From positions 1,632,657 through 1,696,656 of the forward strand of contig JAAOMT010000134.1 in the NCBI GenBank assembly GCA_016748015.1: 64,000 nucleotides of DNA, in the 5' to 3' direction. The stretch comes from Geosiphon pyriformis. Lineage: Eukaryota > Glomeromycota > Glomeromycetes > Archaeosporales > Geosiphonaceae. This document shows, one piece after another, positions 56,621 through 64,000 of the stretch; position 1 is the stretch's first letter; each line of letters opens with the position of its first letter. The position numbers were made by a program, and so were the translations under genes. The notes beneath the pieces are model-generated. The model made no database searches. It had not been told where the DNA came from and saw only the letters and a list, made by a program, of their open reading frames with translations.

Positions 56621-56990
56621 ACGTGATAGGAAATCTTTGTTTGGTGTATTTTTCAATTTCTCTGTTTATTTTTGTAATTAGGGGTGCAAATAGGTAGTTT
56701 TGTGGAAGGGTGGTGCTTTGGAGCAATTCACTGAAAAAGTTGTTGAAGGCAGATTCTGGATCTCCTTGGTTTCTTAAATGGTATACAATTCTCTCATTAA
56801 TGTAGCAATTAAAAGCTGATTTCATTGGCCAACTATTATTTGTTAATCCGAGATGGATGTGATAATGTTGGAATAAGGATTTTGCAAATCCCAAATGGTT
56901 TGTTCCTATTTCTTCAGATTCTGCCACTGTTTGGATGGAGTTTGTTGGTGCTGGTTCTCTGTAGAATTATATCTCACAGAGAGCACCAAA
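56621..56990 (-). pseudogene. A3 Gag N-terminal domain and primer-binding site
   Basis: Minus-strand Gag start: a GTG at 56927-56925, then AESEEIGTNHLGFAKSLF, FNCYINERIVYHLRNQ and IEKYTKQRFPIT up to the B3 insertion at 56620. No in-frame ATG lies between the LTR and this point. The primer-binding site TTTGGTGCTCTCTG occupies 56977-56990, and with TTCTACAGAGA and AGCACCAA forms the best preserved form of the family A hairpin (56944-56990). Confidence 0.8.
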
Positions 56991-57821
56991 TGTTACAAGT
57001 AATTATTTGGAGTCTCAAGTCAAATAACAAACCCATAACTTGGTGTTGATTGGTATTTTCTGGTGTTGATATTTGAAGGTTTTGGTGTAGAGTTCTTTGT
57101 ATAATAAACAGAGATTTAATAGTTGTGTTATCCATAGCTTCCCAAAACTGCAGTTTTGTCAATTTCTTTCTCAGTATAATGACTGGTATTTCTTCTGGTA
57201 AGCTATCCTTAATTGAGTGTTCTACCCTTATTTCTGGGTCTTTTTCCAGTCACTTTGATGTCAGTAACTCTGTGCATTATTTTTTTTAATCAATTAGTAC
57301 ACAAAAATAAAACCAAAGAAAAGAAATAAAGAAAATAAAATAAAAAAATAAGCCAAGGCAATTTGCAAGTTAATATCTTGTCAATAGCCATGATCAAGAG
57401 CTATTGTTCCAGTGTGGTTAAGTATTAATTGCTATCAACATGAGATGTTGATAGTGATGAGTGAAATTGAGATAAAAATTAATTATTTATTGATAGTTGT
57501 AAATAAAAGATTGCTTAAATTAAATCTAAACTGGGTGGTCTGTCTTTTCTACTTTTAATACTACCACTATATCTACATAATTAAGATTCCTCAATTCCTT
57601 AATTTTTCACACCAGGAATTCTGGAATTTCTGAAATTCTGCAATTTTTTTTGAGAAGAATCCTGAAATTCTGGAATCCTGCAATTTCTTGTATGAGAATC
57701 TTGAAATTCTTGGAATTCTGCAATTCCTCTTGAAAGAAATCCTGGAATTCTATATTTACTATGACTACTTTTAATTGGCTAATTTATATGCTAATATACT
57801 TCCTATATTTTATGAGTAATA
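56991..57821 (-). repeat. A3 5' LTR
   Basis: 831-bp minus-strand LTR from TGTTACAAGTAA at 56991 to GAGTAATA at 57821. It has the 9-bp-stem hairpin at 57432-57454 (loop TGAGA), the CAATAGC/GCTATTG stem near 57384-57412, a purine-rich tract (pyrimidine on the coding strand) at 57300-57355, and U3 repeats at 57595-57750. Confidence 0.85.
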
Positions 57822-58539
57822 TTGTATAAAAAATTACAGGATTCTAGAATTTCAGAATTCCTCTCAAAAAAATTGCAGAATTCCAGGAATCCCAGAATTC
57901 CTGATATAAAGAATTGAGGAATTGAGGAATCTCAATTATGTATATATATTGGTAGCATTAAAAGTAGAAAAAGACAAATCTCTTAGTTTAGATTTGATCC
58001 AAGTAACCTTCTATTCACAAATATCAATAAATAAATATTCACTATCTTAATCCACTCTCCACTATTAACACTTTATGTTGATAGTAATTGATACTTAACC
58101 ACACTAAAACAATAGCTCTTGATCACAGCTGTTAATGGGATACTAATGTGCAAATCATCTTGGCTTATTTTTTTTATTTTCTTTTTTTGTTTTATTTTCT
58201 TTATTATTGGTTAACTTGATTAAAAAGATTTACACACAGAGGTACTAATGTCAGAATATAGTACTGATAAAAGACCCAGAAATAAGAGTAGACACTCAGA
58301 ATTGAGGATATCTTACCAGAAGAATTACCAGCCATCATGCTGAAAAAAAAATTGATGAAACTGCAGTTTCGGGAAGCTACAGATAAAATTATCAATTGAA
58401 TTTCTGTCTATTATATAAAGAACCTAACAAAAACCTTCAGAAAAACACACTTTCAGATATCCTTAAACATTTAAATCAATTGAGCACCAAGTTACAAGTT
58501 TGTTATTTGTATTAAAACCCCAAACAATTATCTGTAACA
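57822..58539 (+). repeat. Element A4 5' LTR, second part
   Basis: Forward LTR continuing from 4763: remaining U3 repeats (about 57835-57905), TATATATA at about 57940, hairpin and T-rich tract, ending CTGTAACA at 58539. With 4652-4763 it makes a family A LTR of normal length (about 826 bp after removal of A3 and one duplication). Confidence 0.8.
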
Positions 58540-58604
58540 TTTGGTGCTCTTTGTAAGGTATAATCCAACAAAAAACCAGCACCAACAAACAACCAGCCAA
58601 AACA

Positions 58605-60930
58605 GTGGCAGAATCTGAAGAAACAGGAACAAACCACTTGGAATTTGCAAAATTCCTATTCCAACACTATCACACCTATTTTGAATTAACAAATAATAGT
58701 TGGCCAACAGAATCAGCTTTTAACTGTTATATTAACAAGAAAATAGTTTATTATTTAGGAGGCCAAGAAGATCCAGAATTCACCTTCAACAATTTTTTCA
58801 GCAAACTACTACAAAGCATCACTTTTTTACAAAACTACTTATTTGCACCCCTAATCACAGAAATAAACAAAAAAATTGAAAAATACACCAAACAAAGATT
58901 TTCCTATCACTTTTGCTGACAAAGGAAAAAGAAGGTTACAAACACCAGCAGGAATGCCAAAACAAATTCAACCACCCACTTGGAAGAAACAAAAATTTGA
59001 TTCATCTGCTAATTCATCATATCACCACACACCCAGAAGTACTATCAATATAATAAACACAGTTACAGCAAGTGTAACAACATCACTGAATAGAATTCTA
59101 TTTCAAAGTAAACAAAAGAGAGCAGAGTTATTAGGAACATACAGTGATTATTTTAAAAAATTTAAATCGCAATCTCCAATACCATCAGGAATTTGATCAC
59201 TACCACCACAGCCAGATTTTGGAGCTGTTAGTCCTTGGGAAATAACTGATTCCAAGGAAAAGAAAAGTAATGATCAAGAAATCAGCAAGCAAAATCCAAT
59301 TCAACAAAATTCAGAAAATCAAACCCCAAATATTCAAACTCTGAAAAATCAGAACAATCTAAACCCTGGCCCAATTAATCAGCAAAACTTATCTTCAATA
59401 ATTGAGATTAATTTATTACTTATTCTACTAATTACTGAACAACAACAACAGCCACAACCAGTATCCCAACAACAATTTCAGCAGCAACCATAACAACAAC
59501 CACAACAACAAATGGCCTATGCTCCAATTGCAAAAATAGAAAAATTTACTGGCAAAGAGGATGACATCCAAGTATGACTTAATAATATAGAAAAAGCCAT
59601 TGCAGCCAATAGATGGAACAACAACAGAGTCCTTTAAGCAATCTTCTATTTTTTCCAAAATACTACTGACTTGTGGTATTAAAGTTTAGCTGCCAAACTG
59701 CAAATGTTCTAGGAATTTAAAATGGCATTCTTGGAATATTTCAGTAATAATAACAGTATTAATCATCTAGCCAACATCTTTACTACAATCAAATAGGAAG
59801 AAACTGAAGCAGTTACCACTTACTTGAAACACTTTCACAAGAACTTATGCCAAATTCAAGCAATCCAAGCTAACTATTTTACAACACCACAGATTCTGAA
59901 CCAGTTTATCTGTGGTCTGTACAGTAGCTTTCTTCAACACATATGACCATTACATCCAGCAACACTTCAAAATGCAGTCACACAGACCAGAGATTTTAAG
60001 TCAACTGAATTAGAGGCTAACCACACCCAAGCCATCAACTTAGTCATGAATAGATCATCTGATTTGAATTCCAAATTGAAACAACTCAGTAATTCAATTA
60101 ATCAGAAATTAGAAGAATACTTAGCTGACAATTATGCAATTTATTAGCCACTGCAAAGATGCAATAATTCCAGAAATGTGAATCATTCCTAAAATCAGTC
60201 ATGTTCTTTGTTATTATTCAATTAGTAGTGGCAGCAAGAGATGTGTATCTGTCATAATTATGGTAAACAAGACCATTTGAAAATTGACTCTCATTTTATA
60301 ATAATAATTCATGATCAGAAAATCAATATCAAAACCCTGATTGCAGGTTTCAAGCTCTGAATTAACACCCAAATTAAGACCAATACTCACCTCATTACAC
60401 CCAAATAACACAACAGCCAATTTATCAACCATCTGTATATTAAGCTCCAATTTATCAGCTAACAACACCCATCATTTATCAACTACAGTCTCAACCTATC
60501 TATTAGCCACAGCCTCAAATAATATATTAACCCCAACTAATTCTAACATTACCAGTAAACTTAGCTTAAATAACATCAGAGAATCTTAGATCAAAAATTA
60601 CCCAAAACTGGAAATCAGCAATAGTAGTTCATCAACCAATCCCCAGTTCTTCAACTCAACCATCAAGATCATGCCAATGAAGTTCAGAAACCAGGTACAC
60701 TCAAAATCTGAGTTCTCAGAACTATTTAAGTCTCCTGGTAACTCCAGAAGATGCCACATCCAAAAACCTGGAAATCCACCAAACACAACCACTTACCACC
60801 AACAACATTTTACCAGCCACTATTATAGAAGATGAGTCATTTGCAGCTATATTTCCTTTTGAAAGTAAAGAACTGTCAGAAACATCTTTGTTTAATGAAG
60901 TCACACTTGAAGAAAAATTTATTACGGTAA
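58605..60930 (+). pseudogene. A4 Gag polyprotein
   Basis: Starts at GTG 58605 (AESEETGTNHLEFAKFLF, FNCYINKKIVYYLGGQ) and is open to 58919, then frame-shifted (58876-59196: KGKRRLQTPAGMPKQIQ). The capsid-like domain lies at about 59510-60130 (MAYAPIAKIEKFTGKEDD, FLEYFSNNNSINHLAN), full of stops. The knuckle at about 60246-60290 reads CHNYGKQDHLKIDSH, with two ligand Cys changed to Tyr and Ser, so it is no longer a zinc knuckle. A Pro/Thr-rich tail follows. Confidence 0.75.
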
Positions 60931-61286
60931 TGTACACTGATGCCAAAATTAATGGCCATTCCATCAAACTGATCCTAGATAGTGGATTAGCTGACAGTAT
61001 TATCACAAGACAGTTTATGGACCAATTAGGTTGCTGAGTTGATTGAGCTACCAGTGCCAAGATAATTACAGCTAATAGAGCCACCAAGACTCCAATTGGT
61101 AAAATAGATGACCTATTCATCAAAGTCAACAGTATCATTGTACCAATCAAAGTATTAGTTATGAAAGCCACTCAATATCAAGTGCTTATTGGCAATGACT
61201 GGTTGTCCAAAACCAACATGATGTTCGATTGAAACACCCAAGAGCTTCAGCTTAGCCAGAACAGTTAACACACATGGATACCAGCT
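60931..61286 (+). pseudogene. A4 aspartic protease
   Basis: VMYTDAKINGHSIKLILDSG then LADSIITRQFMDQLGC: the DSG is intact near 60980. TGA replaces Arg codons (CGA to TGA) at about 61036 and 61045, where A2 has CGA. ANRATKTPIGKIDDLFIKV and YQVLIGNDWLSKTNM follow. Homologous throughout to A2 26886-27233. Confidence 0.8.
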
Positions 61287-62062
61287 ATGTGTGGCTACTT
61301 CAAGCCTATTACCATGCCATCAGCACCACTCATTGAGTTTGAAGAAGAAAAAAAAAAACCTACTTGGGAAGCATATCAAGTTTCCTGGGCCAACACAGAA
61401 CACAACAAGTTACTACTAGTACTTTTCTGGGATGACAAAAAAAAAGGAAAGAAAAAAGACATACTTGAAGAAACAACCATCACAGAAAAAATAACTAGTG
61501 GCTGGAAAAAAAAATACTCACATGAATCAATAAAAGAGCCATCATATATATCTCTTAAATACAAGAACTGTAAAAAAAAACTTTCCTCCATGGGAGCTTG
61601 AATTGCATCTGATAAAAATTATTGGACAAGAACCCACTACTACTATAAGCCATGCCATAGAGAATGTTATGGCTACTCAAAAAAACAAGGAAAGTGAAAC
61701 AATGAGCTATGTCTTACTTGCAGCAAATGGTTACTTAATGAAGGAATGTAACTACTGTTTGATCTCATGTAATTTTCAATATTGTAATGAGTGTGACTTT
61801 ATTTACAATTCACTAATCTACATAATCTACATGATTCCAGAGGAAAAAAAACCAATTAGCAGCTGCACATTAGAATTAGAATCAATTTTCAATCCTGATT
61901 CAAACTTCAATAATGACGACAATAATAACACCAGTTCCAACTCTGTTTGAAATAACAACAACAACAATGATAATTCAAACTCCAATTTATACTCAGAACA
62001 ATATATTGTCCTTTCTGATCTCACCAAAGACCAGAAACTGAAATGGTTCAGTAACAATGATG
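61287..62062 (+). pseudogene. A4 Cys-rich module and acidic linker
   Basis: Glu/Lys-rich spacer 61287-61510, then YKNCKKKLSSMGA (first Cys of the CxxC lost), a CHRECYGYS segment and CLTCSKW. A large part of the helical middle is deleted: the LMKECNYC segment at 61735-61755 joins straight to LISCNFQYCNECDFIYN (second cluster, 61758-61810). The linker is rich in Asp/Asn/Ser. Same position and logic as in A2, shortened by an internal deletion. Confidence 0.6.
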
Positions 62063-62975
62063 AAGGTATTATGCCAGAATGTGCCTATGATACTGATGCA
62101 GAATTTAATCTAAGATATCTAAGAAAAGATTTTATCAAATTAGAATCTCATTTGCATATCTGTATTGACCTCAAAATAGCATTGGAAATTTCAGCAACAA
62201 CAATAGTACAGTTAACATCTAGGAGTAGCTTAGCAAAAAAGGGAATCAACATCAAAGAAGGAATAATTGATGCAAAATATGTAGAAAATATTATTGCAAT
62301 GCTACAAAATGACTCAAAAAAAGCCTACATCATAAAGCCAAACAAAAAGATAGCACAGATGATATTTCTGTCTCTGGTTAAAATAGCTCAATTAAAATCA
62401 ATGAGAAACAAAGAGGAATTAGAGATTACAGTTAAAAGGATAGAGGATTTCAGGTCCATGGGTAGAATAGATGTACCAATTAATATGGCAAAGAAAAAAA
62501 TTATTGACAAGGGAGAAATTATCTTTATCTGTCAATCAATTTCTATTCCACCATATAACCAGTACATAGTAGTTATAGAAAGAAAAGTAAAGAATCAGGT
62601 TCAGATTTTTGAGGCAGAAACAACACTTTGTGAATTAGGAAAGATTGGATTAGTTAATCTATACATACCAGCAAAAAACCACAAACACATCAAAATTTCC
62701 ATTTATAACAACATGGGAAATATCATCGAGATACTAGAAAGAACTACCATTAAATACTTGACCACGGAAATTGAAGACCAACTTCTAAACACCATTCCAG
62801 ACTTTTCACAACTGTATAGATATGTAGATATTATATCTCAAATCATATATGAACAAAAAAAATGTTATTTGCTTCAACCAGAACAATTGGAACAGATGAA
62901 CTTGGGAAATCTAGACTCACTACAATGTATACAATTCAAGATGTTACTTAACAACTTTAATAACATTTTTGTCAG
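62063..62975 (+). pseudogene. A4 dUTPase and tail domain
   Basis: An open frame of 313 codons (62071-63012) that runs into the A5 LTR. dUTPase motifs: DTDAEFNLRYL, QLTSRSSLAKK, EGIIDAKYVENIIAML (catalytic Asp kept), NKKIAQMIFLSL; motif 5 is ruined (RIEDFRSMGR for GxxGFGSTGR). The tail has LVNLYIPAKNHKHIKISIYNN and TTIKYLTTEIEDQ, and the linker LEQMNLGNLDSLQ. No stop, but Gly-to-Glu/Arg-type changes in several motifs suggest loss of function. Its last residues are encoded by A5. Confidence 0.8.
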
Positions 62976-63844
62976 TGTTACAGATAATTATTTGGGGTCT
63001 CAAATCAAATAACAAAACCCATAACTTGGTGCTCAGTGACTAATCTGGTGGATGATGTTGGTAATATTGGTATATTGTTATTATTTGATAGTGTGGTTTA
63101 TCTAAAGATTTTGTTGTTGAGTTCTTTGTATAATGGACAGAGATTCAATTGTTGTCTTTCCAATAGTCTTTCAGAATTGCAATTCCATCAAATTTTTTTC
63201 TCAGCATGGTGGCCAGTAATCTGGCAAAGATGCCCTTTTGGTAAGCTATCTGTTAATATATATAAATTCTATACCCTTCCTTTGGGGTCTTTTACCAGGC
63301 TATCCTTGACGTTAATAACTCAGCACTTAATTTTCAATCAATTAGTAAAACAAAGAAATAGAAGAAAATAAAAGAAAATAAACAAAAGCAATTGCAAGTT
63401 AATATCTTATCAATAGTTGTGATCAAGAGCTATTGTTCTAGCATGGTTAAGTATTAATTACTATCAACATAAAGTGTTGATAGTAGAGAATAGATTTGAG
63501 ATGAAGAATAATTATTTATTGATATTTGTGAATTGGAAGATTGCTTAGATAAAATCTAAACTAAGAAGTCTGTTTTTTTTTACTTCTAATGCTACCACTA
63601 TATATACATAATTTGGATTTTATAAGATTGCTCACATTCTCAAGTGATGTGCTATAATTTCTCAAGCAATGCTCACATTGTTAAACAATGTGCCATATTT
63701 TCTTGATATTGCTCTACATTGCTGAGTGATGTACCATGATTTCTAATATTGCTTTATATTGCTGAACAATGTGCTCATGTGCTAACTACTACTCTCTTAT
63801 TGGTCTACAATTTTTCTATATCTGTTTTTTTTTTATGAGTAACA
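62976..63844 (-). repeat. Element A5 3' LTR
   Basis: 869-bp minus-strand LTR from TGTTACAGATAA at 62976 to ATGAGTAACA at 63844, both ends canonical. U5 and R match other family A LTRs (hairpin at 63461-63483, purine tract 63355-63385, TATATATA near 63602), but U3 beyond the TATA box carries a different repeat array (63627-63785). TCAG (62972-62975) is the candidate target duplication. Confidence 0.85.
63627..63785 (-). repeat. Alternative U3 repeat array in A5 (about 40-bp units)
   Basis: Four imperfect units of about 40 bases, each with a core inverted repeat of the type CACATTG-N5-CAATGTG (perfect in the second unit near 63680-63700; TACAT...ATGTA and CACAT...ATGTG in others). They replace the GGAATTCC-type units found at this place in the other family A LTRs. 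Confidence 0.6.
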
Positions 63845-63858
63845 TTATTTCCTCTTTT

Positions 63859-64000
63859 TTAATATTGAGCTCCATTGAAATTTTCATTTTGAATTAATTC
63901 TAATACTTTTTTTTCAAGTATTGTTTGTTTGACTCTGTTTCTTATGTTTTCTATTTGTGTATTGTTTATTCTTCCCCATTGGTTAATGGTTATGGTTTCC
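63859..64000 (-). CDS. A5 third ORF, C-terminal part
   Basis: Uninterrupted 46 codons plus stop on the minus strand, running off the window: ITINQWGRINNTQIENIRN, then VKQTILEKKVLELIQ, ending NGAQY and TAA at 63859-63861. It corresponds to the end of the A2 third ORF (LGKITNAQFEKLQ ... FDRAQY). It is followed by the purine-rich tract and the LTR. Function unknown; partial. Confidence 0.6.
   Translation of the reverse strand, partial: ETITINQWGRINNTQIENIRNRVKQTILEKKVLELIQNENFNGAQY

Larger units (their letters stand above)
4764..57821 (-). mobile_element. Element A3: family A Ty3/gypsy retrotransposon with three nested insertions
   Basis: The 5' LTR is at 56991-57821 and the 3' LTR at 4764-5587. 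The coding order on the minus strand is Gag (56927 downwards), protease, Cys-rich module, dUTPase, RT, RNase H, integrase and third ORF. Three elements interrupt it: B3 (46990-56620) in Gag, B2 (34243-44099) in the Cys-rich module and A1 (10045-33729) in the acidic linker before dUTPase. Taking these and their 4-bp duplications out leaves 9,873 bp. Flanking quartets are TCAT (4760-4763) and TTGT (57822-57825), which fit a TCGT duplication decayed on opposite strands. Confidence 0.85.
58540..62975 (+). mobile_element. Element A4 (family A) internal region, truncated by A5
   Basis: Primer-binding site TTTGGTGCTCTTTG at 58540, then Gag, protease, Cys-rich module, dUTPase and tail. It ends in the linker before RT at 62975, where the inverted LTR of A5 starts. 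RT, integrase and the 3' LTR are not in the window. It is heavily decayed, in agreement with being an older host for A3. Confidence 0.8.

Noticed and set aside
56944-56990. A tRNA gene at the primer-binding-site hairpin
   Set aside because: Only one stem is present; there are no D, anticodon or T arms and no A or B box. It is part of the element leader.
60722-61171. 149-codon minus-strand frame opposite A4 protease
   Set aside because: Shadow of the protease reading frame; the same antisense opening is seen opposite the A2 protease (26978-27274) and gives no recognisable protein.

Overview
The window is a eukaryotic, very A+T-rich repeat block with no recognisable host gene, tRNA or rRNA. 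It is almost entirely a stack of nested Ty3/gypsy-type LTR retrotransposons plus the tail of a degraded LINE-like element. The style of the elements (Gag with a CCHC knuckle, a dUTPase between protease and reverse transcriptase, LINE RNase H of the kind I associate with Rhizophagus/Gigaspora-type genomes) and the base composition suggest an arbuscular mycorrhizal fungus (Glomeromycotina). That assignment is inference from memory of such proteins, not a search result.

I distinguish two element families. Family A has LTRs of about 0.82-0.97 kb and a Gag beginning AESE. Family B has LTRs of about 0.98-1.03 kb and a Gag with YYQSIY near its start. Both have LTRs bounded by TGTTAC...GTAACA, a putative primer-binding site TGGTGCTC two bases inside the LTR, and the same order: Gag (capsid-like domain, CCHC knuckle), aspartic protease, a Cys-rich presumably zinc-binding module, dUTPase, a short beta-rich tail domain, RT, RNase H, integrase with a GPF-type C-terminus, and a third ORF of unknown function in the position where env would be.

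Layout: 1-780 featureless A+T-rich DNA; 781-2429 remains of a LINE (minus strand); 2430-4162 two inverted family A LTRs forming an imperfect palindrome; 4163-4651 start of element A6 (plus); at 4652 element A4 (plus) enters A6; at 4764 element A3 (minus) enters the A4 5' LTR and runs to 57821; inside A3 lie A1 (10045-33729, plus), B2 (34243-44099, minus) and B3 (46990-56620, plus); inside A1 lie B1 (12622-22624, plus) and A2 (from 23577, plus). A4 resumes at 57822 and is cut by A5 (minus) at 62976, which runs off the window. Removing the three insertions and their 4-bp duplications from A3 leaves 9,873 bp, in line with B1 (10,003 bp) and B2 (9,857 bp), which supports the nesting model.

All copies are broken by stops and frameshifts, many of them C-to-T or G-to-A changes (CAA to TAA, CGA to TGA, TGG to TGA/TAG). 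The best preserved reading frames are the dUTPase modules, the B2 tail/RT segment and the third ORF of B1. The target-site duplications are 4 bp and nearly all are centred on CG or its deamination products TG/CA, suggesting that both families integrated at CpG sites. Other points worth attention are the conserved third ORF, the Cys-rich module, the lack of an ATG at the Gag start in every copy, hairpins in the LTR and around the primer-binding site, and interchangeable repeat modules in U3.
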